Source: Diplonema papillatum (Eukaryota > Euglenozoa > Diplonemea > Diplonemida > Diplonemidae). Taken from it: a DNA stretch of 64,000 nt. The translations under genes and the position numbers were made by a program. Where the stretch lies: assembly GCA_030068145.1 (NCBI GenBank), contig JAPJBO010000584.1, forward strand, positions 81,331 through 145,330, read 5' to 3'. This document shows positions 55,122 to 64,000 of the stretch, piece after piece. The notes under the pieces are model-generated. The model ran no database searches and was not told where the DNA came from. It saw only the letters and a list, made by a program, of their open reading frames with translations. Numbering within the stretch: position 1 is the stretch's first letter; each line of letters starts with the position of its first letter.

Positions 55122-57200
55122 GTATACCCCCTACTCCCATCCTCGCCCCAACCATTCGTCTCTTCTGTCGTACTCCGTTCTCCCTCCAACGCCCCCTCTT
55201 CTGCAGCGGCGCGACGCCACCCCTCCCTAGTTCTCTGCTTCTCTCCTTCCCGCACACCAGCGGTCGGCTCTTTTTTTTTTCCGCGTCATCATTCTTTTGC
55301 ATCATTTCATCTCAAGGCACGGTCATGGAGTTGGCTTATTCCATGACCAAACCACAGTTTCAACAGAAAACAGAAACAGTCTACAAAACTGAGCATTTCT
55401 TTGGAGCCGAAGTGAAATGTGAAGGAGCCTGACAGTAGAAACCCTGCGAGCGGAACAGATTATTACTCGGCGTCAGGGCAGACTGCTTTCATTTTTGCAG
55501 TCACCAGACCGCTCGACCGGTCAAGTCACTTTCCGAACAAGATTTTGTCGTATACGACGCTAGTCTTAGAAGATTTATCTTGATCTATATTAACTGATTG
55601 GGACACAAGGCACAATCCCTCTCTTTACAAGAGCTCCGAAGTGCGCATATGTGGCAGCAGTGCCTTCTTCGTTGCGTGTGATACCAGGAAACGAAGATGG
55701 TGATACCAGGCTTGCTTTCCATGACTGGACGGAAGACTCCTTCCGTATGCTGCATTCGGGACGGAACGAGCGCGATTGTAAGGTTTGCAGGAAGGACAGT
55801 CACTAGGGTCGTGGACTCGTGCCTGAAAAATCCAAAAGCAACAAAACCTTGTTTCGTCCGGGATGGCTGAGAGCATCCTCTGGCTACATCGCAGGGCACC
55901 AGCCTGCAGGATCTTGTTTCTTAGTCAAACATGCACTGCGGTATTGACAGAACTTGGAGTCCGGAACATCTGCAGGTCTCACAAACTGGGAAGCAAATGA
56001 CTTCCCACTAACGAAACAAGAAGACGGGAAGCTGTGAAAACTCGGTACAGCGAGACCTTCTACGGCGGGTCAACGTAACGTTGTTTTCCGACATCCCCCC
56101 CCCAATTGCGCCGGACATCCGAAGTTTTGGACCCAGAAGAAGTGTCGGACTCAGAAAAAGAGCTGGAGTCAGAGGAAGAGTCCGAGTCACCCATCGTTGA
56201 AACCGAAAGACGGATGACGAAAGTCCTGAGCAGTACATCGTAGAAACTTTTTGGAGGTAACACAAGGTTTCAGTGAAGGACATCGAGAAGACCAGTCGCC
56301 CACTTTTCAGCCCGCTGTCGATTCTCGTCGGTTCGAAATGGCTCTCCGCTTCGACAGTCGAAAGACGGAAAAAGTGTCCAACGTTATGGCCGCGTGCTCT
56401 CAATACGACCGGTAGCTGGTGGCTGCACCATTCTATATAAGCATGAGGCATGTACTCGCCGGCGTACGTCGAAGTATCAAATCCTGCCATCCAAAGTTCT
56501 TAGGAGTACATCCTCCACACTGCGGATGAAGCCTTCGTCCACTGTGCACACAGGCCTTGCGTTCCGCATGCGGAACGTACGGAATTCCGCACGTGAATAA
56601 AAATTGTCCTGGGATGTGTCTTTTGGCTTGGCTAATCAAGCTGTGAGGCAATACTAATTTGCGGACGCCTTCAGCGAAGCAAAGGGCAGAGACCTCAGCT
56701 GACAGCCAAGGAGGATGAGCAGGTTGATGTGCGGCAGTGTGAAGCGACCATCGAGCAGTGTGATATTATTAACTTACTTACGAACTTTCACTCTAATCAA
56801 GAACGTCCCACCTACTATTTTCCAAGAAGCAATCATGTGCTTTGATGCTGATGTGGACTTGGCGACCCAAATATGGCAAGTTGGGGGCAGCCTCTCCCTA
56901 CCGGACTACACCCTGGACCCTTTTTGCTGGAGGTTGTACCCCTCATGCATGAAACTCGGAAAACTTTTTTTTCACCTTTTTGGATCTTTTCCGCACGTTC
57001 CGCATGAAGTAAATTTGAGCCCAAAAGCATCAGAAGTCAAGACTGTGCAGTGCGTATAGACTTGTTTCTTTTTAGCGTTATTTGTGGATTAGAAGGTCGG
57101 TATTTTAAAGTCTTTTTATTCCGCGGGAGGGCTCCATCACTGACGTACGGTTTACCACACTCACAGGGCGAGCACGCTGCACCACCTTCCGGCTCTGCGA
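55122..57200. other. 3' end of the ART gene and intergenic region
   Basis: The first 310 bases probably hold the last intron and exon of the ART gene (pyrimidine-rich tract before CACACCAG at 55260). Beyond that, several frames (for example minus 56490-56008 and a Ser/Asp-rich minus frame 56195-56060 starting MGDSDSSSDSS) are open, but none is convincing. No repeat shared with the centre of the window is seen. Confidence 0.4.
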
Positions 57201-59713
57201 ATGAAAACCCCGATTCTCGAGCAGGACTCCACAGAAGTGATTGAAATCAGCGCCGCAACCATAGAAGCGATCCACCGACGGTGGAACAACAACAACGAGC
57301 TGGACGAGCTCTATCGCAGCCTGCAGGCAGAATGCCCCTCCACCGAGATTTACGGCAACGAGGTACGCCGCGACGCCGTTCCTTCTTTTCCTCTGTCGAA
57401 GAACCTTTGCGCGGCGCCGAAACCGAGTTGGACCGAATCGCTCGGCAGCAAGGTCTTTTCCCTACATGTGTTGTTTCAACAAAACCTGCGCATTTCTTTC
57501 CCTTGCAGAGGGTCCGAATACCGGAGATGCTCGGATACCGGAGAAAGCTTGCTGCACAGTAGAAAACCTTCACATGCTCGGCGTTACGGCAGATCCACGC
57601 GGGGCCCTCTGCAAGGATAGATAGAGAGAAGCTCGCTTCGTAGGAGCGCTAATCGTATTTGTGAACCTGTTTCAAGCGCAAGTGCTTGAATGTGCTGTTC
57701 ACCTCGTTCCATCCCGGCTAGTACCGCACGTCGAGGTTCGTACCGAGTTGCAAGCTTTCCCCGCGTTCACAGATTCTTTTCATCACAATAAGTTAAACTA
57801 TCCCGATACGATATGCCACTTACGAACTTCGGTTTCAGCGCCCAGAGGCTGAGGGCGAATCATGGACAAATCACAACCAGTAACTACATGTTTCAGATGA
57901 GTCCAAGCTGCACCACAGTGGCCACAGAGGGTGGTCTCAATACCAGAGTTTCATGGTCATCCCTGACGCCACGGAGAAGGTGAACAAGCAGTGGATGTTT
58001 TTCTGTCGTCCGACTGAAGTGGCGCCGATGTGACCAGCGCCGGAGGGGATTGATGCGTTTATCAACGACTAGACAGCACGAGTTCAAATATTTATTGCAA
58101 AGGTACATGACGGAGCTCCCCTGCATGCCGGGTTGGGGTACGAGTGGGAGCCGTGCACAGAGGTATGGGACGTTACACGGCTACCTGCACTGTGGAGCCA
58201 AAAAGCGCGGTTGGTTGGAGTGTTGCTCCCATGCTAAAGCCCGGAGCCGGCATAAATACCTGATTACAAAATAACGCTAAAAACATGACAGAAATTCCGG
58301 ATCACTATCGGCGGCGTGCAGCAGCTGGTCCGCTCGACGTGTGTAACAACGAGCCATTGCCTGCCGCAGAGCTTCTATTGCCGGCTGGTTGGCGGCTTCA
58401 CGTCCAAGACAGAATACCTGCTGTTCTTCAACATCTTCCGAGCGACCCCTCTGCTTGTGATCGCGGATCACTGGGAGACTTGCAAGAGGGAGCAACAGGA
58501 GCTGCTCATGACGGAGCTGCAAGAGACCGAGGCGCGCCTGCACGCCGCGCAGAAGGACAAGAATTTCGCGAAGGAGTACCGGAACAAGGTGATGCGCAAG
58601 ATCCGCCAGGACAGCTTGGCCTTGCTCGAGGCGTCAGCGGACGGGCTGCAGGAGCGGTTCAAGGACTGGGTCGAGCACGTGCTGGCGAGGGCGACGAATT
58701 ACGGGTTCCCTTCCAACCGGCACGCGAGGCTCACCTTGGGGAAGAGCCTCGTCGAGCTGTCCACCGAGGTTTGCGTCGCGCAGCAGGGCTACTTCTTCAC
58801 GTCCGGCCGCAACGACAGCCACAACCAGATCGTGTCGAAGCCGCCGCGCCCCGTCACGTTCCTGTCGGCGCCCGGGGTCGACTTTTGCTACCCGCAGTCG
58901 ACGGTGGCAGAGGCGAGCAAATACTTCCAACGCGTCTCCGCAGCGTCCACCGGGCTCCCCGACAACGAAGCGCAGCCTGCGGTCGCGCCGGCTCCGCCGA
59001 CATACGTCTTCTCGCGGCACGAGGGTTGGAAATACTTCAAAGCGACCAAAAAGCTCGAGCTCCGGCAACGGATCAAGGTCCTGTACGACTGCATCTTCCG
59101 AGCTGCTGAAGGGCAGGTATGCGACTTGTCTTCAGTGTGCCAGCGTGAGCTGGTAAGCCCCCTGCAAAGATCAATCACAGCAACCCGGAATGGGGGCATC
59201 ATTCGCCTGTACCCGTCTGGCGAACAGCTGTTCTGCGCTAGCAAGTTTCCTTTTGATTTTCGAGTGCCGTTTCTTGCTTGCGAAGAAAACCTGGCACACC
59301 CTTTTCCTGCAGCTTTTGTCAGCCTCAATCCACGCACAGGGAGTCCGTAACATGTGCATGCTCCCGCTTGGGCTGGGCTTGTATCTGATCAATCTCGACG
59401 ACAACGTGAAAAACGACGTCGTGGAGGCGTACTTCGGCGCACAGTTCGAGCTGTTGAGCGAAAGGGACTGGGGATTCGAAAATGTATGCGCTTTGTTCCT
59501 TCTGTCCCCTCCTGTTCTCACAGTCCCGCCCACCCCTAAATGTCCGGTGAGGGAGCTCGGTGAGTGCCCTGAGTTTTTTAACTGATTGCTGAGACACGGT
59601 TGTAGGGGCCTTCTCCCCGTGACGGATTCGCCTGTGCTCTAGTAGCACGGGTGGTCCTGGCTGTGACGAGCTACGAACAGCCGCCAGACAAACGTGGCTT
59701 ACCCTCCTTTTGA
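57201..59713 (+). CDS. Multi-exon protein with a macrodomain-like C-terminal part (tentative)
   Basis: A phase-consistent model is 57201-57558, 57897-57979, 58292-59116, 59340-59483 and 59681-59713, about 480 residues. The last three exons are the firmest (donors GTATGC at 59117 and 59484). The 5' part is uncertain: a good donor at 57363 and acceptor at 57508 exist, but using them breaks the later phase. The centre has FTSKTEYLLFFNIFRATPL, then a charged helix (residues about 200-260). The C-terminal third reads FLSAPGVDFCYPQ, then IKVLYDCIFRAAEGQGVRNM, then MLPLGLGLYL, loosely recalling the substrate-loop and helix-strand order of ADP-ribose-binding macrodomains. An alternative last exon from 59688 would extend to 59936. 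Its neighbour is an ADP-ribosyltransferase. Confidence 0.5.
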
Positions 59714-59901
59714 ATTTCGGGTTTGGATGTTCAAACTCTGTTTGAGCATGTTGAGCGAAAACCTTTTGCTCACAAAAGAGCCTCTGTTTTGCCTCCCAAG
59801 AAATTGCTTGCCCGCTCCGGACTTACCGACAGCCTTCACCGCACGACGCGTCGGGTTGCTTCTCGCTGCTGACATCAACTCTGTAACACTGCAAGGGAGG
59901 T

Positions 59902-60423
59902 GTGCCGGTACCCACCGCGAAAGCATGTCTTGGTGAGGAAGCGCCCTACGTGGCCCAACAGGCACGGCCCCGCCGCTTGACAGTAAGAAGCTATGAATGG
60001 TGTGATCCGCATACCGGTAAAAAAAGTGCCTTAACTGTGGCGAGCAACGAACAGTTTTACCCTGCAAATCTACCCAAAAAAAGCCTTATTTTAGGGCGGA
60101 AACAACCCGCACCACGTGAAGCACCGCAAGTGCCGCGAAACCCAAACACCACACTGCGAGAAAATACATATAAACGCGGACAACAGACCGGTACGGGCTA
60201 CAAGGCAACCCCTGCTCAACTGCACCTTAAAGAACTCAATGCTCAACTTGTAGAACGTGGGGGCCCAAGACTACACTCCACGAAGGAATGTACTTGGTGT
60301 CGGTCACAAACAGTCCCGGATATGGCTAGCCATAACCCATGCACTAAATATACAACCCGTAACCACATAGCCCTTTCTTGCTCTAAGAGAACCCATTTAA
60401 GAACGGTCACACGGAGACCCTAA
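59902..60423 (+). CDS. Possible coding exon, function unknown
   Basis: The frame is open from about 59902 (GTG, no early ATG) to a TAA at 60421. It is Lys/Asn/Thr-rich and AT-richer than its neighbours, with a C-terminal cysteine group (CTWCRSQT, then NPCTKY and HIALSC) that could bind zinc. Lack of a start and the different base use suggest an exon of an unseen gene or a fragment of a foreign element. The phrase AAGAACTCAATGCT at about 60232 recurs near 61787. Confidence 0.35.
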   Translation: MPVPTAKACLGEEAPYVAQQARPRRLTVRSYEWCDPHTGKKSALTVASNEQFYPANLPKKSLILGRKQPAPREAPQVPRNPNTTLRENTYKRGQQTGTGYKATPAQLHLKELNAQLVERGGPRLHSTKECTWCRSQTVPDMASHNPCTKYTTRNHIALSCSKRTHLRTVTRRP

Positions 60424-60720
60424 AACCCCGGAATTTCAAGCGAACTTTAACTCTAAAAACTCGGCACAAAACCGTACGTCTCCTTGTACGCGGTACTCTG
60501 TCAGTTCGGCGACGTTAACCCCTTACCGACCACCCGGGAAAAAGTCGAGGGTACCCGGTCGGTAAGGGGCTAATGCAGTCAAAGCTCCCTGGGAAACGTT
60601 CAAGGGACTGAAGGGTGTACCACCCTCGTCGGAGCCATCAGCGCTTTCTGTTTGCGCCGGCGTCCTTCTTCCGGATGTTTGGCAGCCGCTGCTAAACAGC
60701 GACACAGTGCATGCTAATCC
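60424..60720. other. Spacer with a stable hairpin
   Basis: 60516-60572 can fold: TAACCCCTTACCGACC pairs with GGTCGGTAAGGGGCTA around a 20-odd-base loop. No poly-T follows; its role is unknown. 60670-60745 shares GGATGTTTGGCAGCCGC and GCATGCTAATCCATGTGGTT with 61733-61790. Confidence 0.6.
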
Positions 60721-61190
60721 ATGTGGTTCATGTACTTAAAATTCATGCCAGTCCAGCGCAACATGAACGATGACACAAAGAAGCGGCAGCCGCGTTCGCA
60801 GAAGCCGACTGGCTGGAAGGTATGCAGTACCGAAGCGTTCCCTCTAAGGAATGGATGAACGTGCCGATCCCTGAATTCGCAGACCCCGGAATTACTTAGG
60901 CCAACAGGATCCAAACTTTCAAGCGAATTCACACAGAACACGCCCCCGAGGCCTACGAGAGGCAGGCGCAGCAGGAGCAGGCCGAGGCGGACGAGGAGCA
61001 CGCGAGGGCGGTGCAGGAGCACGCGAGGGCGGTGCTCGACGAGGAGGTGGCGATGGCCATCGACTCCAGCGCCCACGAGGGCGCGGAAGCGGCAGAAGCC
61101 CCCGCCGCCAACCCGCAAACCCCCGCCCAAGAACACCCGCAAACCCCCCCCCAAGAAGGTTTTTGGACGTTCTTGCGAAACCTTTTCTAA
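60721..61190 (+). CDS. Small two-exon gene for an acidic Ala/Glu-rich protein
   Basis: Exon 1 is 60721-60819 (ends TGGAAG before GTATGCAG); exon 2 is 60900-61190 (after ACTTAG), both phase 0, giving 129 residues. The 5' part overlaps a locally repeated segment, so the start may be one of the later Met codons (MPVQRN or MNDDTKK). Exon 1 is basic (DDTKKRQPRSQKPTGWK). Exon 2 begins ANRIQTFKRIHTEHAPEAY and continues as a helix with two EEHARAVQEHARAV-type repeats, then Pro/Gln-rich sequence ending GFWTFLRNLF. Other frames are also open because the stretch is GC-rich, so the frame choice rests on splice phase and composition. No family recognised. Confidence 0.42.
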
Positions 61191-61577
61191 CACCTTGTTC
61201 TTGCAAAAAGGTTTATCACCCGGTCGTCGAACACGGGTCCCGTTCCCAATCCTACTGGGGACGGGTCATGCTTCTTCAACGAAGTACTCGAAGGCCTATC
61301 GCAATCGCAACCCGAGTCGCCACCGCGCAGAAAACGCCCACGCATGCCGACGGCCAGTCCAACAGCCAGCCGGTCACCGAGCGGGAAACCGGACACGAAG
61401 AAGACACGGTCCGACCAGGATGTTGATAAGACATCTCAAGGTAACGCTCAGCCACTGGAATGTTCCCACTGTGGGGCAACCGAAAAACTGAGCGGCGGAT
61501 CTTTTGCCAACTCACAGGGTGTCGAAATCCACGAGCGCACCTGTGCAAAAAACCCCGCATGCCACCAAAATACCTAG
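61191..61577 (+). CDS. Possible exon with a CCHC-like zinc finger
   Basis: This frame directly follows the TAA of the preceding exon in the same phase and runs to 61577; its first ATG is at 61344. It contains GDGSCFFNEVLEGL, which resembles the start of an OTU active site but is not followed by the rest of the fold, then a basic PPRRKRPR run, and ECSHCGATEK with GVEIHERTC further on (C-x2-C, H-x4-C), like the N-terminal zinc fingers of some LINE proteins. It could belong to the 5' part of the LINE that follows or to the gene before it. Confidence 0.35.
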   Translation, partial: HLVLAKRFITRSSNTGPVPNPTGDGSCFFNEVLEGLSQSQPESPPRRKRPRMPTASPTASRSPSGKPDTKKTRSDQDVDKTSQGNAQPLECSHCGATEKLSGGSFANSQGVEIHERTCAKNPACHQNT

Positions 61578-61732
61578 CCCAGTCCTATCTGGAGCGCTGA
61601 CCCGGCGAGCTACGAGGGCACAAACCTTTTCCTTCCGTCTATTTTCCATTCTTGCATTTCAGACCTGCATGCCCCATCAAAAGCAATCGAAAAGAAAACA
61701 AAAGAGCGTTTTACCACCTTGCGCGGTGTCAC

Positions 61733-61978
61733 GGGATGTTTGGCAGCCGCAGTGCATGCTAATCCATGTGGTTCATGTACTTAAAAGAACTCAATGCTAA
61801 ACAGTACTTTATTGGTGGCTTACCGTGGTCGCCAGCAAGCCTCCCTCGGGTTTGTTAGGTATAAAACGGTACCGGACCCCTCCGGTGAAAGAAGCACACC
61901 AAGAGAGCGCGGAGAGAAAATCAGTAAGAAGAAGAAAGTCAGAAAACAGACCCAGAACGGAACGTCCCAGGGGAAAAA
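61733..61978. repeat. Repeated segment and leader before the second LINE ORF1
   Basis: 61733-61790 duplicates parts of 60670-60745 and about 60232. 61800-61978 precedes the ATG of the LINE ORF1 and is probably its 5'UTR. No other feature is seen. Confidence 0.55.
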
Positions 61979-63685
61979 ATGGAGGAGATCGAACAATACC
62001 TCCAGAAGGCACAGCGACTCGCTGAGGAGGCGGAAGACGAAGCGCAGATCAGCGCGGTGTTCGGGATCATCAAGGTCCTGCTCATCTTGACCGAGAAGGC
62101 CGGGCAGAAGCGAGCCCGAGAACGAGGGATGGCGACGCCCCAGACGAAATCGAAGCCGAAGACAACGACGAACCCGAAGGCCGGGCAGAAGCAGCCCGAG
62201 AAGGCCGAGCAGGAGCAGCCCGCGAAGCAGACGACGGCGGCGCCCATGAAACATACGACGGCGGCGCCCGCGGAACAACTGAAGCAAGCAGACCGCCAGG
62301 CGGACACCGCGACGAAAGAAGGAACCGCCCGGAAAGAGCCGCGAGCGAGCGGATGGAAAGAAGTGGTCGGAAGGAAGAAGCCGGCTGCCCCGAAGAACGC
62401 AGGGCTACGGACCGACGACTGGGGGATGAAGGCCATCGACGTGAAGAGCGTGCTGGAAGGGAATACGCGGCGCGGAATCGTTGAGACGACGACGGAGGAA
62501 GGGAGAAAGGTCGTCGCCCACGCGAAGGAGCTGACCGACCTGGAAGCAGACGGCGTCGCCCTCGTGGTCATCACCCCGAAGCCGGCAGACGAGGAGCGCT
62601 CGACGTACGAGATCGTTTTCTCGACGGACGGGACGCCGTCCTACAGATACGTCACCCTGTGTGGAGACGCGCGGGCCGCCCAGGGGAGGATCGGGCTCAA
62701 GAAGACGGCCAACGAGACGCAGGTGCTGGTGTTCACTGCCCTGCACCGGGAGCTACCGAAGGAAACCGTGACGCTGCTCACCGACAAGAAGAAGGGGGCC
62801 GGTGTGATCGACCGCATGTGTGCAACGGCGGCAAGGGACAACGGCGCCGAGATCGAGAAGCGCCACCGATGGCGACACGCGGACCTGCCGGAGAGGAGCA
62901 CCTGCATGGTGCGAGTGACGCTGGCGCAGGCCAACAAGCTCCTCGCCTGCAGCGGGAACGGAGGCCACTTCTGGTCAGCCCCCAGCTTCGCACGGGGTGG
63001 AGAAACGGACAGCGTCCTTTGGCTCGACAAGGCCGCCACCCTCGACGACGCACTCGCCCTGGCGGCCCTGCCTGGCACCAACGGGCTGGCTGCGGCGGTG
63101 ACACGCCTGGGGGTCCGCTACACCGGCGACGAAGCACTGGAGGAGCTGCAGGAGGCGGCCGGCGACCTCGTCGCCCCGCCACGATACGGCGGAGGGCTGG
63201 CGTACTTCGTCACCGGCGGGCGGAATGAGCACGCCGCGGACATCACAGCGGCGCTCAGAGATGTCGGCTGGAACGGGGCGCAGAGGAAGTCCTTCACGAA
63301 GGAAGGGAGGACGAGGCTGATCGTTGTGTCGCAGCAGCCGCCGCCAGCCACAGTAGTGTCGAGGATGGGCCGCGACCCTATCTTCGTACGCCCGATCGCA
63401 AGGGGGGACGAACCGCGCGGCGGGGCGAAGGCGAACGTGTGGGAGGGGCGAATCCCCAGGGCCTCGCTGCCTAAGCAGCCAGTCAAAAGCGACGCGCCGA
63501 TGGACCCGAAGGAAGGCCACATACACGTGTGGCAGGAGCCGGAGCGGAACAAGGGCACGCAGGAATGCGAAGAGTGCGAAGCACCCCGGCAGAACGGGAC
63601 GATGATGCGCACATGCTTCTGCGCTGCCCGCATCTGTGGTACGTGCTACACGGCCGCAAGCAAGAAAGTGCAGGAAGTCCGGTGA
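61979..63685 (+). CDS. Second LINE, ORF1 protein with C-terminal cysteine cluster
   Basis: The ATG at 61979 follows an A run and opens 568 codons. Residues about 20-130 are Lys/Glu/Ala-rich and disordered. From about 290 to 490 the order and spacing of short motifs parallel the first LINE ORF1: VTLAQANKLLACSGNGGHFW here versus VSPAEADKVLKSSGESGIFV there, and ITAALRDVGWNGAQ here versus VVRSLGEQGWQAEA there. The C-terminus has CEEC, CFC and CGTC, a probable zinc-binding group. No OTU domain is present. Such proteins normally bind element RNA. ORF2 would lie beyond the window; 63686-64000 has no recognisable endonuclease. Confidence 0.7.
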   Translation: MEEIEQYLQKAQRLAEEAEDEAQISAVFGIIKVLLILTEKAGQKRARERGMATPQTKSKPKTTTNPKAGQKQPEKAEQEQPAKQTTAAPMKHTTAAPAEQLKQADRQADTATKEGTARKEPRASGWKEVVGRKKPAAPKNAGLRTDDWGMKAIDVKSVLEGNTRRGIVETTTEEGRKVVAHAKELTDLEADGVALVVITPKPADEERSTYEIVFSTDGTPSYRYVTLCGDARAAQGRIGLKKTANETQVLVFTALHRELPKETVTLLTDKKKGAGVIDRMCATAARDNGAEIEKRHRWRHADLPERSTCMVRVTLAQANKLLACSGNGGHFWSAPSFARGGETDSVLWLDKAATLDDALALAALPGTNGLAAAVTRLGVRYTGDEALEELQEAAGDLVAPPRYGGGLAYFVTGGRNEHAADITAALRDVGWNGAQRKSFTKEGRTRLIVVSQQPPPATVVSRMGRDPIFVRPIARGDEPRGGAKANVWEGRIPRASLPKQPVKSDAPMDPKEGHIHVWQEPERNKGTQECEECEAPRQNGTMMRTCFCAARICGTCYTAASKKVQEVR

Positions 63686-64000
63686 CTCGTGAACTCGACG
63701 CTGGTGTCACATGGGGCTGGTGAAGGCCAGCTCCATGTTGACTTCGAGGCGGTCTGCTGGACCAGCCACGACCTCTCCGGTGCCCCTGCAACCGCGCCAC
63801 CTGGCCAGGCGCGCCGTGAGAGAGAGGGAGGGGAAAAGAAGAGGAGCAGGAATTCTCTTTTTCCGTCTCTGCGTGATCGAACTGCCTGGCAGGGGTGCTA
63901 GGACTCGGCAGCCCGAACGAGGGCAGGGCAGATCGCCGTGGCGCCAGGCAGGCGACGGCTGGTTCCGAGGTCTTCGGGTCGTGGTGGTTAAGTGACGCGT
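63686..64000. other. Sequence after LINE ORF1, unassigned
   Basis: It is GC-rich with a purine-rich AGAGAGAGGGAGGGGAAAAG run at about 63818. It may be the spacer or the start of ORF2 of the second LINE. Confidence 0.35.

Noticed and set aside
58285-59109. Arg/Ala-rich 274-codon frame
   Set aside because: Shadow of the exon 58292-59116, whose frame joins in phase with the exons on both sides.

Overview
This is nuclear DNA of a unicellular eukaryote. The genes are interrupted by short GT-AG introns, most with a GTATG 5' splice site. There are PX-BAR, EF-hand/coiled-coil and ADP-ribosyltransferase proteins, LINE retrotransposons with an OTU protease, and about 30 kb of nested repeats. The best-known homologue is BILBO1, described mainly from kinetoplastids. 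The many cis-spliced introns argue against a kinetoplastid, so an intron-rich alga or protist is more likely. I cannot name the species.

Layout. 1.5-5.1 kb (minus): a five-exon BILBO1-like gene with a TA-flanked transposon in its third intron. 7.9-12.8 kb (plus): a LINE with an OTU-protease ORF1 and an ORF2 that carries an in-frame repeat tract, a 2A-like motif and an endonuclease. It stops before any reverse transcriptase. 13-40 kb: an almost gene-free block of nested mobile elements and satellites. It holds twelve full copies of one 211-bp MITE, three larger TIR elements with clear target duplications, a 365-bp satellite on both strands, a 41-bp satellite that changes strand, and several short-period arrays. 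40.6-44.4 kb: a decayed pogo-like transposase with repeated SUMO-interaction-like motifs, beside a TA-flanked element encoding an AT-hook/PIP-box protein.

45.5-46.9 kb: a complete three-exon PX-BAR sorting nexin. 48.4-55.1 kb: a protein of about 2240 residues or more with an arginine-type ADP-ribosyltransferase domain (R, S-x-S and E-x-E motifs). 57.2-59.7 kb: a multi-exon gene whose last part looks loosely macrodomain-like, so this may be an ADP-ribose writer and reader/eraser pair; that is inference. 60.7-61.2 kb: a small two-exon gene. 62.0-63.7 kb: ORF1 of a second LINE, whose central region resembles ORF1 of the first LINE but which has a C-terminal cysteine cluster and no OTU domain.

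Many element boundaries are firm because the window also contains the empty or uninterrupted version of the target repeat. Exon models rest on reading-phase agreement and, for BILBO1 and the sorting nexin, on remembered family sequence. No search or alignment was run.
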